Source: Bacillota bacterium (GTDB taxonomy: Bacteria; Bacillota; Clostridia; Christensenellales; Aristaeellaceae). Taken from it: a stretch of DNA of 46,051 nt. Within the stretch, counting starts at the first letter, position 1, and each line of letters begins with the position of its first letter. Below are positions 34,520 to 43,933 of the stretch, in pieces. The notes beneath the pieces were generated by a model. The model had not been told where the DNA came from. It worked only from the letters and a program-made list of their open reading frames with translations, and did not search any database. Location of the stretch: contig JAEYAR010000178.1 in the NCBI GenBank assembly GCA_023404715.1, positions 1-46,051 of the forward strand, written 5' to 3'. The translations under genes were made by a program, and so were the position numbers.

Positions 34520-35578
34520 TCAGCCTTTGCAATAGAACGTCTTGTACCACTCGGCAAACCTCCGCAGTCCCTCGCGTAGGCTGGTGTTGGGCTTGAAGCC
34601 AAAGTCCCGCTCCAGCGGCGTGGTGTCCGCGTAGGTCACGGGTACATCTCCGGGTTGCATAGGTACCAGCTGCTTATGGGCCTCGAAATCGTAATCGGCA
34701 GGCAGCACCCCGGCACGGATCAGCTCTTCTTGCAGGATCGTTACGAAATCCAGCAGATTCTCCGGGTTGCTATTGCCGATATTATACACCGCGTAGGGGG
34801 GAATTGGTAAGTCGTCCTCACCGTTCTTCTTCTCCGGCGCGCCCTGCATCACGCGCATCACCCCTTCGACAATATCGTCAATGTAGGTGAAGTCGCGCTT
34901 ACAGTTTCCATAGTTGAAAATCTGGATGGTCTCCCCCTTAAGCAGCTTGTTGGTAAAGCCGAAGTAGGCCATATCGGGCCGCCCGGCCGGGCCATAGACT
35001 GTGAAGAAGCGTAGGCCGGTGGAGGGAATATTGTAGAGCTTGGAGTATGCATGCGCCATCAGCTCATTACTCTTCTTGGTAGCCGCATACAGGCTGACAG
35101 GGTTGTCCACCTTGTCCTCCGTGGAGTATGGGATCTTTTTATTCGTGCCATACACGCTAGAACTGGATGCAAACACAAGATGCTCCACAGGATGGTTTCG
35201 GCACGCTTCAAGGATGTTGTAAAAGCCGATAAGATTGCTCTCAGCATAAGCATCCGGATTAGTAATGGAGTAACGGACTCCTGCTTGTGCAGCCAAGTTG
35301 ACCACAACGGCAGGTTGATGCTCGGCAAAGATTTGCTCAATCAGCGCCTTGTTGGCCAAGTTTCCCTTGATGAAGGTGAAGTTGGGATTGCTTAAAAGCT
35401 GCTTCAATCGCCACTCCTTGATGCATACATCGTAGTAATCGTTCATATTATCCAGACCGATGACCTTGAGGTTTTCCACGTCTACCAGCAGTCGCTTGCA
35501 AAGGTTGGAGCCGATGAAACCCGCCGCACCAGTTACGAGGATGGTCTTCCTCAATATTTCAACTGTTTTCTTCTTCAT
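34520..35578 (-). CDS. NAD-dependent epimerase, UDP-glucuronate 4-epimerase type
   Basis: 352 residues of the extended SDR family. NAD motif GAAGFIGSN (17-25), SSSSVYG (138-144) and catalytic YAATK (Tyr164, Lys168). Its length and RFFTVYGPAGRPDMAYF resemble enzymes converting UDP-GlcA to UDP-GalA, which fits the adjacent ugd. dTDP-glucose 4,6-dehydratase is less likely because the usual DE pair is not seen. The ribosome binding site is weak (AAGTGGCTAAGTAG). Confidence 0.88.
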   Translation of the reverse strand: MKKKTVEILRKTILVTGAAGFIGSNLCKRLLVDVENLKVIGLDNMNDYYDVCIKEWRLKQLLSNPNFTFIKGNLANKALIEQIFAEHQPAVVVNLAAQAGVRYSITNPDAYAESNLIGFYNILEACRNHPVEHLVFASSSSVYGTNKKIPYSTEDKVDNPVSLYAATKKSNELMAHAYSKLYNIPSTGLRFFTVYGPAGRPDMAYFGFTNKLLKGETIQIFNYGNCKRDFTYIDDIVEGVMRVMQGAPEKKNGEDDLPIPPYAVYNIGNSNPENLLDFVTILQEELIRAGVLPADYDFEAHKQLVPMQPGDVPVTYADTTPLERDFGFKPNTSLREGLRRFAEWYKTFYCKG

Positions 35579-35850
35579 TCTACTTAGCCACTTTCTCTAC
35601 ATGTACGTCTTCTTAGAAAGTCGATCTAAATCATATCTCACTAATAGCGTTTGATCAACATTCTTCAAAGCAATACCTAAGGTCATGATTGTTCCTATAG
35701 TCGCAAACTGCATCTGCGAAAACTTATTCGCTACTTTGATACTTTCATACCCTGTTTCACAAATTTGTCTATCGTAGAACTTATTTTTCAAATTATTTTT
35801 AACGGAGAGTAAATTAGTATTATTAATGAATAATATGTCGAGATATAAGG
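35579..35850 (-). other. AT-rich gap with unrecognised open frame
   Basis: The composition drops sharply here relative to the epimerase. A minus-strand frame of about 90 codons is open (ending 35597, possible TTG start at 35789-35791, product ending DLDRLSKKTYM). It has no good start signal and no family I recognise; it may be a decayed gene end. No promoter is clear. Confidence 0.35.
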
Positions 35851-36258
35851 CTACCCCAATGAACTCAAGCTTGACTTAATTGCAGATGAGCAGATACCAG
35901 GGGTCCTTAATAATCTAACAACTTCTTTTTCGTTTTGCTTGCACCATTCTACAGCTCTCTGAAAGCCCGCATGATTTTGATCCTCACCGATAGCAAACAC
36001 ATCGAAATTCACTTCAGGAAGTATTGTGTCAACATCGTGATATATAATGACCTCATCAACGACTCTTAATGCCTTCACCAGTTCGATTCGTTGCTCAGTT
36101 GTGTATAGGATATTCGCATTTGGCTTTGTTCTTAGTATTGAGGTGCCGTCCTGTACTGCGACAATAAGGTAGTCGCCAAGTTTTCTCGCGTTTGTGAAAA
36201 GCCTTAGATGGCCTAAATGGAAATAATCATAGACACCTACAGTTAAAACCTTTTTCAT
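35851..36258 (-). CDS. cytidylyltransferase, glycerol-3-phosphate type (TagD-like)
   Basis: Small nucleotidyltransferase of 135 residues, close to TagD length. GVYDYFHLGHL (8-18) carries the HxGH motif, and the C-terminal TPGICSSAIK (119-128) corresponds to the family's ISTT-like loop. Such enzymes make CDP-glycerol or related CDP-alcohols for phosphodiester substituents. A LicD-family gene in the same cluster fits this. GGAGG precedes the ATG at 36256-36258. The exact substrate is not readable. 36259-36394 contains nothing recognised. Confidence 0.85.
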   Translation of the reverse strand: MKKVLTVGVYDYFHLGHLRLFTNARKLGDYLIVAVQDGTSILRTKPNANILYTTEQRIELVKALRVVDEVIIYHDVDTILPEVNFDVFAIGEDQNHAGFQRAVEWCKQNEKEVVRLLRTPGICSSAIKSSLSSLG

Positions 36259-36394
36259 AAATCCTCCATTCTTGCCACACAGGTACAAGATCGCATATAG
36301 TGAATGAGATAACTCTTGCGTGATTAAATGGTAACGACTACTTATCCATGGCTAAATAGATAATCGAACAGAAAATATTCAGCGACTAACCAGG

Positions 36395-37636
36395 CTATAT
36401 CACTTTCGCAAGTGCAATAGCCTGTTCAATTGAATCATCCATAGCAGAGTATTCCCATTTGGCATATCGGCCAACCATATATATGTCCAGCTTTCTCGCC
36501 AAAGAAATTAATTTCTCAGTATACGTTGTACCATCGTTAGTAATGTGAACATATCCAGGATTTATAATGTAGGCTTGGTATGCTTGCATTCTGTGCTTGT
36601 CGATAACATTTACTTTCTTTAGATCCGTAAGTGTTTTACGCAGTGCCTCAGACACATTAATTATATCATTTGCACCATAACTAATCTCCACATAAATACT
36701 GAGCCGGTTAGTACCGGAGATATTATTATAAAAGCCAACTCTATAAAATATCTCATTTCCCGGATAGTATGCCCAGCTTATTTCTTTATCAACACTAGGT
36801 AAATCAAAACCAATGTTGAGAACAAGCACTTGATTGTATTTTAAAATCCCATTATCGCTCATCCCAATCAGTTTAGAAAAGGACGTTATTGCTGTAGTAT
36901 TAATCAAATACCTATACTTATATTCATCTTTTGATGTGGTCACAATCTTTCTTTCTGTATCTATACTTATAACCTCCTCGTTCAAATGTATTCTTTCGCC
37001 TTCTAATTCTTCAGTTAACGCATTGACTATTTCTTGGCAACCGTTAATCGGATAAGAGAATACATCATTGTACGTATGACCTTTTGAACCTCGAAAAAAA
37101 CTCATAAGCATATCGAAATCCAGTTTTGGCAAGAAATCTCCCATGGAATTCTGCTCAAGATCATTCATTTTACAGGCATACAACTTTTCATTGTAAGGAA
37201 TTAAAAACTTACTTGCTATGCCATTTCCATACTTGCTTATTATAAAATCCGCAAAGGAAATGCTTTGTTCGTTAGCGTTTGCGTAGTATAGATCAGCTAA
37301 GCATTCGACAAATTCATTTGGTGGTAGTTGGTGGATATTGTATTGAAATGGTGCGTCAATATATCTACCGTGATAATATACCTTCGCGTGTTTAGCTACA
37401 GTGCGTTGTACCCTTCCCGCCATCAATTCTTCATAATATGCCCTTGTTTTGCTAGAATGAAAATGAAAGAAATGACCAGCCACGTCCCAAACATATCCAT
37501 TGTTATAGAACGATTTGCATAACCCACCAAGGCAAGAATCTTTCTCTAAAATCAGATAATCCTCAGAATGTTTAAACGCGGCAAATGTAAGCCCACTAAT
37601 TCCTGCTCCAATGATTAGATACTTGACCACTTTCAT
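36395..37636 (-). CDS. FAD-dependent oxidoreductase, UDP-galactopyranose mutase-like
   Basis: 413 residues with an N-terminal dinucleotide fold (IIGAGISGL, 8-16), followed by LEKDSCLGGLCKSF and WDVAGHFFHFHS, and a C-terminal FAD-contact region (YMVGRYAKWEYSAMDDSI). The overall plan is that of the NAD(P)-binding Rossmann/amine-oxidase and UGM-like flavoproteins often found in capsule and O-antigen clusters. It may act on a nucleotide sugar such as UDP-galactopyranose, but it is not a clear textbook Glf. GGAG precedes the ATG at 37634-37636. It lies 12 nt after the flippase gene. Confidence 0.75.
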   Translation of the reverse strand: MKVVKYLIIGAGISGLTFAAFKHSEDYLILEKDSCLGGLCKSFYNNGYVWDVAGHFFHFHSSKTRAYYEELMAGRVQRTVAKHAKVYYHGRYIDAPFQYNIHQLPPNEFVECLADLYYANANEQSISFADFIISKYGNGIASKFLIPYNEKLYACKMNDLEQNSMGDFLPKLDFDMLMSFFRGSKGHTYNDVFSYPINGCQEIVNALTEELEGERIHLNEEVISIDTERKIVTTSKDEYKYRYLINTTAITSFSKLIGMSDNGILKYNQVLVLNIGFDLPSVDKEISWAYYPGNEIFYRVGFYNNISGTNRLSIYVEISYGANDIINVSEALRKTLTDLKKVNVIDKHRMQAYQAYIINPGYVHITNDGTTYTEKLISLARKLDIYMVGRYAKWEYSAMDDSIEQAIALAKVI

Positions 37637-37648
37637 ATATGCATCTCC

Positions 37649-39106
37649 TTATCTATAGCGCGCATCTATCTTCACGACAATTTGATTAACAATCTTCTTA
37701 ACCATTGGTTCTTTAAACAACAATAACACAACGAAATAGGATCCAAAGAACAGCATTGATGATACTATGAGCGATGTGAAATCGCTTTGATTTAACCATA
37801 TTACCCAGTATGATGAAACCGATCCAACTAACAATGCAATTATGATTGCAAAATACCGGATGGACCTAACACAGTCTTTAACCTCTTGTCTCATAGCAAT
37901 ATACTGTACAATTAGCACAGCCATTTCCGCTGCAAGTGTTCCAATCGCAGCACCTGTTGAAGCCATTGTGGGAATTAGAGTCAAGTTCAGAATCAAATCA
38001 ACAGCAGCTCCAATAATTTCAGAATAAAGAACAACCTTTTCCCTCCCCAAAGGAACGAGCATCTGCATTCCCATAATGTTAGTTAATCCCACAAGAAATA
38101 AGGTTGGCATAATTACTTGCATTGGTATTATTGCTCCCGCAAATGCATTACCCGAAATGAAGTAAATAGCTTGTTTCGCAAACAGGATAAAGTAAAGTAC
38201 CATTGGCATTGCTATAACAAATATAAAATTTATTGCTCTCTTTGTCACCTTATAGAACTCATGCATCATCCCATTCGCAATATAATGCGTTGATCTAGGC
38301 AAAAGCACTGCACCAATGGACGTAACTAAATGAATTAAAACTGTGCGTATTTTTACCGCCGCATTATAATAACCAACATCAATATCTGTTTTCATGAAAC
38401 CGAGCATTATCGTATCAAGATGCGTATAAATCGTAGTCGCACACGACATTGCAAAAAATATCAACACCGCATTCAAGTGAGGCTTAAAGTTATAATGTCC
38501 TACTACCTTCAGACCAACAAATTTTCGTATATTTATAAAGTTCAAGATGTACGAGGCAGAAGAAGCGACAATAGATATCACGCCAAACATAATATAGTCT
38601 GTCTCTGATCTTACAAGCAAGAACGTTAGTATCAAGGCTAATGCTTTAAACGCGATGGATCTAAGCGTTATATACGTATATTGCTCCAGCGCCTTATACA
38701 GCCACTCCATCCCTATCGACGTAAGTAAAATAGATGAACTGATAATCGCTGTAAGCAGCTTTTCTTCTCTTAACTTTGGAATGCTTATAACAACAATGGC
38801 AAGTACAATATACGCAATTGCTGTCATTACAATATTTATTGCGAAAAGTTCTTGAACAGTTTTAGTTAGTTTTTCTTTATCATTCCTTATTTTCGCACAT
38901 GCGCGTAATCCATAAACCGGTATGCCAAGCTGAGCAAACATGGTAAAATATGAAATTATTGACGTTACAAATGATATCTTGCCAAATCCTGTAGGGAGAA
39001 GCGTCCTGGAAACATAAGGAAAAGTAACCATCTGAAAAAGAATCGTCGAAACCGTTAGAAAAGCGTTCATGACGGCATTGACCTTAATTGATTTCCTTAT
39101 TGCCAA
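37649..39106 (-). CDS. wzx: polysaccharide flippase, Wzx family
   Basis: 485 residues with about 12-14 membrane helices. It carries the N-terminal FPYVSRTLLPTGFGKISFV pattern of the RfbX/Wzx branch of MOP exporters, which move undecaprenyl-linked repeat units across the membrane. The start is a TTG at 39104-39106, with GGAG upstream. The following KSIKVNAV is conserved at the start of this family, so the later ATG (39068-39070) would cut it. The gene overlaps the end of the polymerase gene by 23 nt. Confidence 0.9.
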   Translation of the reverse strand: MAIRKSIKVNAVMNAFLTVSTILFQMVTFPYVSRTLLPTGFGKISFVTSIISYFTMFAQLGIPVYGLRACAKIRNDKEKLTKTVQELFAINIVMTAIAYIVLAIVVISIPKLREEKLLTAIISSSILLTSIGMEWLYKALEQYTYITLRSIAFKALALILTFLLVRSETDYIMFGVISIVASSASYILNFINIRKFVGLKVVGHYNFKPHLNAVLIFFAMSCATTIYTHLDTIMLGFMKTDIDVGYYNAAVKIRTVLIHLVTSIGAVLLPRSTHYIANGMMHEFYKVTKRAINFIFVIAMPMVLYFILFAKQAIYFISGNAFAGAIIPMQVIMPTLFLVGLTNIMGMQMLVPLGREKVVLYSEIIGAAVDLILNLTLIPTMASTGAAIGTLAAEMAVLIVQYIAMRQEVKDCVRSIRYFAIIIALLVGSVSSYWVIWLNQSDFTSLIVSSMLFFGSYFVVLLLFKEPMVKKIVNQIVVKIDARYR

Positions 39107-40391
39107 ATCGTTTCACTCCAATACCTTCTGTAGAGTTGCCAAATAACGAAGCTGCGTAATGCTCTATATGGAAAAACGACATGCCATATGCGATAAAGAC
39201 TGCTTGAAGATATCTAGCAAAGAAGATCGTCGTTATTGATAGATATACATAGCAAGCAATGAAGCAGAGGATATTTATCTTATCTTCATACTTAGCAATA
39301 AATGGGCGAATAATGGCAAAGAGGTATATAGATGTGTTCCAAAGACCACCCGTGCCAAGAATAGCAGTTACAGAATTACTAAAGCCTTGACCGCCAGCTG
39401 CCGTATAAGTAGTATAACCACCCGTGAGGAAGCTTCTAAGATTTCCATAACCAGAACCGAATATTGGATTATCTCTCCACATTAAATAACCTGCTACGAA
39501 ATGCATCATTCTTGTTTTATATGATCCTGTCATTGACTTGATTGTCAATATTTCGACAACAAAATTTATCACCAGTGGAAGTAGCACTATTGCTAGTACA
39601 TACATTACGATCTTTTTTCTAGTCATGCTCCCTATTAACCTTGTTGAAAAAAACTTAAGCATAAAGCATATAACAACAAACAGTATTGCAGTTGTTGATA
39701 TTGTGCTAAGAACGCATGATAGTAGAATGACTAGTCTCTTCTTAGATGATTCCTTCTTTAAGAACAGCTCAGTACCAATCGCAATATCAAGCCACAGATT
39801 TAGCATTGGCGCTTCTGTAAAAAATGCGTTATTCTGCACAAGTCCGATACCATAGGTTTTGTCTTGAGTCATCTCAAAAACAAGATAATAATAGCCCTTG
39901 CTTTTTGTTGTCATTCCCCAATTAACGTTAATCGAGCAGTTGGGTGATATAATATGTGAAACAGGGCCTAATAGCCATATAATTACTGATATAAATGCAA
40001 GAATCACAACAACATTCTCGATTTTGAAAAACAATTCGTGAATTCTGTTCTCACGTCTCATTCTCGAGAAATATGTCGTTAATAATGGAACGCCAATCAA
40101 GAACATGCAGATATAAGATTCTTTTGCAACACTGTCGTTTTTCACAATAAAATAAGTCGTAAAGAAAAGAAGCAAACCAAAGCTGACAAAAAAATCGTTA
40201 ATACTAATCTTACTTGATGATATGATAACCAACAATACAGACAAAGCCGCAGACAGAATTGGCAAATGAAGATCAAAATCTACAGCTGCATGGAAAACTG
40301 AATTGCAGTCTAGTATCAAAACAACTACAAAAATATACTCAATCACTCCAAGAAGCGATAGTTTTGTATGCTTCATGCCATATACCCCCAT
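39084..40391 (-). CDS. wzy: O-antigen/capsule polymerase-like membrane protein (Wzy)
   Basis: 435 residues, very hydrophobic, about 10-12 membrane helices with a long extracytoplasmic loop (about 130-200). NPIFGSGYGNLRSF near residue 320 is a Wzy/ligase-type feature. Sequence conservation in Wzy is low, so the assignment rests on topology and on lying beside wzx and glycosyltransferases. Two starts are possible: the ATG at 40389-40391 or the one at 40374-40376, the latter with GGGGGT at a better distance. Confidence 0.78.
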   Translation of the reverse strand: MGVYGMKHTKLSLLGVIEYIFVVVLILDCNSVFHAAVDFDLHLPILSAALSVLLVIISSSKISINDFFVSFGLLLFFTTYFIVKNDSVAKESYICMFLIGVPLLTTYFSRMRRENRIHELFFKIENVVVILAFISVIIWLLGPVSHIISPNCSINVNWGMTTKSKGYYYLVFEMTQDKTYGIGLVQNNAFFTEAPMLNLWLDIAIGTELFLKKESSKKRLVILLSCVLSTISTTAILFVVICFMLKFFSTRLIGSMTRKKIVMYVLAIVLLPLVINFVVEILTIKSMTGSYKTRMMHFVAGYLMWRDNPIFGSGYGNLRSFLTGGYTTYTAAGGQGFSNSVTAILGTGGLWNTSIYLFAIIRPFIAKYEDKINILCFIACYVYLSITTIFFARYLQAVFIAYGMSFFHIEHYAASLFGNSTEGIGVKRFGNKEIN

Positions 40392-40395
40392 CTTC

Positions 40396-41460
40396 TCATA
40401 TAGCTGATTTTGGTTTTATCCTGCTCATAATCTTTCGTGTTATTATGATCAATAAAGCAGCCTTTACCCGCATCAATGCCACAAGTTTCCTATGCCCAGG
40501 AGTAAGGCAAGACAGGTCAACGGAATTCGCTGCACTGAAATATCGTTCGGACTTGAGCACCGTCTTAAGCTCCTTTGACAGCTTGAGTGTGCTCGACGGA
40601 TTATCCTTATGACAATAATACCGAGGAAGGCAGTACGCGAAAACACGAATGATAAAGGCATTATATGCTTTGTTATATATATATCCATTATTATATTTAT
40701 CCATGAATTCATTGATCGAATGTATTATTTCGTCGCCAATCTGTGGCAATATTTTCTTAAACGACTGTGTTATTGAGTTATGTACTATACGGTAATAGTA
40801 TACAGGCGTATTGATATATGCAATACGTTTTGCGCATACCGTTATATATGCTGAGTAAATAATGTCGTCAAATATGCCTTTTACTCTTTCATCAAAAACA
40901 ATATGGTATTCATCGAGCAATGCTCGACGGACTATTTTATTCGTCGGTCCTCCATAGCCAAACGCAGGCCCTCCGGATGGTGGATAGGGACAGAAGTTGC
41001 TATATAGTGTTCCACATACTAATTTGTTGATAAACTCTCTATCTTCCGTAACAAATTCATCCCCAAAAAATTGTTCATACTTTTGCCTTTCAGGGAATAT
41101 TTTGATGACATCACCAATAACTATATCTGCATCGATTTCTTTTGCCTTTTTGTACATCATATCGTAACCATTTTCAGTTACATAGTCATCCGAATCCACA
41201 AATATAACGTATTCACCTGACGCGATCGCGAGTCCGTCGTTTCTCGCGGCACTTACGCCAGCGTTTTTTTTATGGATCACCATTACGCGCTTATCCTTCC
41301 GCGCGTATTCGTCGCATATCTCCCCGCTGCGATCCGGACTTCCATCATCTACAAGAATAAGCTCGATATCCTCAAGCGTTTGAGATAGAATACTGTCGAT
41401 GCATTCTCCTATATATTGCTCGACGTTGTAACATGGTACGATTACGCTCAACTTGATCAT
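40396..41460 (-). CDS. glycosyltransferase family 2
   Basis: 354-residue GT-A enzyme adding a sugar to the lipid-linked repeat unit. It starts IKLSVIVPCYNVEQYI, followed by LILVDDGSPDRS (about 36-44), NAGVSAARNDG and the metal-binding VDSDD (88-92). The C-terminal half with FDERVKGIFDDIIYSAY resembles capsule GT2 enzymes. A 12-codon longer reading is possible, but GGGGAATG favours the ATG at 41458-41460. Acceptor and donor unknown. Confidence 0.92.
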   Translation of the reverse strand: MIKLSVIVPCYNVEQYIGECIDSILSQTLEDIELILVDDGSPDRSGEICDEYARKDKRVMVIHKKNAGVSAARNDGLAIASGEYVIFVDSDDYVTENGYDMMYKKAKEIDADIVIGDVIKIFPERQKYEQFFGDEFVTEDREFINKLVCGTLYSNFCPYPPSGGPAFGYGGPTNKIVRRALLDEYHIVFDERVKGIFDDIIYSAYITVCAKRIAYINTPVYYYRIVHNSITQSFKKILPQIGDEIIHSINEFMDKYNNGYIYNKAYNAFIIRVFAYCLPRYYCHKDNPSSTLKLSKELKTVLKSERYFSAANSVDLSCLTPGHRKLVALMRVKAALLIIITRKIMSRIKPKSAI

Positions 41461-41473
41461 TATACATTCCCCG

Positions 41474-42736
41474 CTATTTACATTGATCCTGTTCATTCAA
41501 CTCAAAGGCTATAATACATCTTTCTTTTCCGAAGCACGTAGTATCAAGTGTTACATAACGATCCTTGAACACTCTGGGGTGCAAATCGCAACGATGCTCT
41601 CCGAAGCAAAGCGGCTCGGAGTATATGTGTAGCAACTCACGATCCTTCTCGATGGACATATCTCCGCAATATAGGTATTGCATATGTTTATCAAGCGGAT
41701 AGGTATCAAACATAACCCCGGATCCGCCGAATACACTCGGATGTCCATCGCGGTCCATATGCGTGCTATTCAGAACGCGCTTCGTATCCTTCTGGATATC
41801 GTAGACAACATAAGAGAATTCCTTATCCACTACCCGCCTAGTCGCTAGAATATTGTCATCATCAAGCCAGCAGTAGTGCGATACGCGTACGCCATCCTCA
41901 AGCATTTTCATATTGGCTCCGCAAATATCAGCAGCATAGAATCGCATATTCCACTGTGCGCTGGCGTTTTTCGTCCAGATATGAAAAAAAGTGAAGCGTT
42001 TGCCTGACGGCGATATCGATAAATGATTGATGTAGTGCTGCGCATCGCTTGCGCATATATCTTTGGCTAACTCTCGTAAAGAAAACAACAGCTTATCCTT
42101 ACCGCTTTCGATATCCACATAAAAGACGCCGTCGTCGGCAGGTGCGGAGTCAATCGACGTATTATCCCCGATAACGCAATACCCATACCCCGGTCTCAGC
42201 CTTTGCAAACGCTCGAAATTCAAGCTCAGGCCGTGTGTAAACCCACCGTCAAGATCGTAAAGGGCACGCGATACGACCATCTCAGCAGACGTATTTATGT
42301 CGCGCGACTTAAGTACATATCTACCGTTGACTAAGTCATTGTAAAGTATTTTGTTATTGTCAAGCGGGTGCCACCGCAGGCGTGCACCCTGCTGCCAGCA
42401 CCACGCCTTTGTTTGCGCTACCGTATGCGATTTACCGTCCGATACGTCGTACCATACGATATCTGCCGGATCTCTTGAAGGATCGGCTCCTCTCCTTACG
42501 ACATGAGCCAAAAGCCGTTTCCCTTCGCTGTCATACTGAGAAAGATCGTAATACCCGAAGAAAACATTCTTGCCCTTCTCCGCATACCTTTTGTAAGTAC
42601 GTCCGTCGTTGAAAGCAACGGCTCCCCGATAGCCGAGCAACACGCCTTTTATGTGAAGAGCTCTGTTCCTGAGGTTAACTACATACCGCGTTCCGGTCTT
42701 ACCGAGTAACGCATGGAGAAGCTTGACCTTATTCAT
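41474..42736 (-). CDS. beta-propeller protein of a polysaccharide cluster, unknown role
   Basis: 420 residues. FFGYYDLSQYDSEGKRLLAH and CWQQGARLRWHP (near residues 55-130) recur in uncharacterised propeller-like proteins of capsule and O-antigen clusters. Later blades carry LSISPSGKRFTFFHI and HYCWLDDDNILA. It has no signal peptide or membrane helix, so it should be cytosolic. No glycosyltransferase motif is seen. It may bind or process a glycan intermediate, or scaffold other enzymes. The ATG at 42734-42736 overlaps the upstream glycosyltransferase stop by 4 nt, which indicates tight coupling. Confidence 0.75.
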   Translation of the reverse strand: MNKVKLLHALLGKTGTRYVVNLRNRALHIKGVLLGYRGAVAFNDGRTYKRYAEKGKNVFFGYYDLSQYDSEGKRLLAHVVRRGADPSRDPADIVWYDVSDGKSHTVAQTKAWCWQQGARLRWHPLDNNKILYNDLVNGRYVLKSRDINTSAEMVVSRALYDLDGGFTHGLSLNFERLQRLRPGYGYCVIGDNTSIDSAPADDGVFYVDIESGKDKLLFSLRELAKDICASDAQHYINHLSISPSGKRFTFFHIWTKNASAQWNMRFYAADICGANMKMLEDGVRVSHYCWLDDDNILATRRVVDKEFSYVVYDIQKDTKRVLNSTHMDRDGHPSVFGGSGVMFDTYPLDKHMQYLYCGDMSIEKDRELLHIYSEPLCFGEHRCDLHPRVFKDRYVTLDTTCFGKERCIIAFELNEQDQCK

Positions 42737-43899
42737 TGCTGTGCATCCCGCTCTCCTGTAAAATGAATGGCTTCGATCCATGGCATTTTCTGCAAGCAAC
42801 TCGAGTCAGTGTACTTGACACTGCCTTCATAAATAAAGGACGCCTCGGAATCACACTCGGCCATTGACATATAGCGCCTGTAATCGTCTCCGCCTCGGGC
42901 AAAGCCGCTCATTTTATCGCCTCGTTCACGATACGTCTTTTTGTCTTCGTCGAGGAACTTATAGTGCAATATTCCAAAATAGCAGGGAGCATCGACGGCA
43001 GGCTGATACGGATACTGGAAATGGGCATTCTCGCTTATCATACCCTTCGTAAAGTATATAAGCGGGTACTTCGATAGCGACGTCTTTACGTTCATAGCCC
43101 TGTATCGCGGGCCGCCAGTAAAGAAACTTAACTTTGAGTTGCCGATAACGCGTTCTTCCTCAAGGAATGAATCGGAATCACTCCAGCAATACTTGCTTTG
43201 GATATCCGCATCATTTCCGCCAGAAAAAATCGCGCCGTTAGCGTACATATCCAGCGTTAAGCCCTTGATGCGGCTTATATTATGCTTTTCCGCATACTTC
43301 AAAACGCTGTTGAATGGATGTGATTCCATCCCTATATAAACGACAAGCTCATCTGAATCCGTTAACAGAAACCAACGTTCGAAGCCGTAATAGCTAACTA
43401 TACGGTTTATCCATGCTTCCTTGCGAAAACTGGAGTAGCGATTGCTCGTCGAGTAGATATCGATATCAGGCTGTTCAAGTAACCATTCAAGCGTTCCATC
43501 TGTCGAACCATTATCCAGAAATGCGAATTGGCAAATGCCAAGTTTACGATAATGCTCGACAAGCATCCTTATGCGTCGCTTATCATTCTTTACACAAAGT
43601 ACGACCGTCGGTTTACTGGAAATAAAACTATCGGTAATCCTTACTGCATGAATTTTGACCGTCGCAAATTCCGGTATCAATTCGTTGAGCCTTGATGAAT
43701 AGCCCGAGCGAACATGCTCCTTAAGCATATGCTTCATGGCTTGCTTCCATATACGGTGATCTTCATCGGAGAGGTAGCGCAATTCTCCCAATCGGTGTGC
43801 ATAAGCGTATAAGAGAGGTATCATGACGCTTGCATAAAGATAATATGTAAGCTGAGCACATCTCTTTATCAATCTCTTGGGTACGGTTAATGGACGCAT
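42733..43899 (-). CDS. glycosyltransferase family 2-like (GT92-type)
   Basis: 388 residues. After an N-terminal extension of about 90 residues comes VVLCVKNDKRRIRMLVEHYRKLG, FLDNGSTDGTLEWL, and LLTDSDELVVY with the DSDE metal site (about residues 177-185). This is the pattern of the Glyco_tranf_2_4/GT92-like proteins that transfer a hexose in surface glycans. A hydrophobic stretch (about 17-33) may associate with the membrane. GGTGGTGAG precedes the ATG at 43897-43899. Confidence 0.85.
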   Translation of the reverse strand: MRPLTVPKRLIKRCAQLTYYLYASVMIPLLYAYAHRLGELRYLSDEDHRIWKQAMKHMLKEHVRSGYSSRLNELIPEFATVKIHAVRITDSFISSKPTVVLCVKNDKRRIRMLVEHYRKLGICQFAFLDNGSTDGTLEWLLEQPDIDIYSTSNRYSSFRKEAWINRIVSYYGFERWFLLTDSDELVVYIGMESHPFNSVLKYAEKHNISRIKGLTLDMYANGAIFSGGNDADIQSKYCWSDSDSFLEEERVIGNSKLSFFTGGPRYRAMNVKTSLSKYPLIYFTKGMISENAHFQYPYQPAVDAPCYFGILHYKFLDEDKKTYRERGDKMSGFARGGDDYRRYMSMAECDSEASFIYEGSVKYTDSSCLQKMPWIEAIHFTGERDAQQ

Positions 43900-43933
43900 A
43901 ATGTATTCTCACCACCTGAACAGTATTCTGGGC

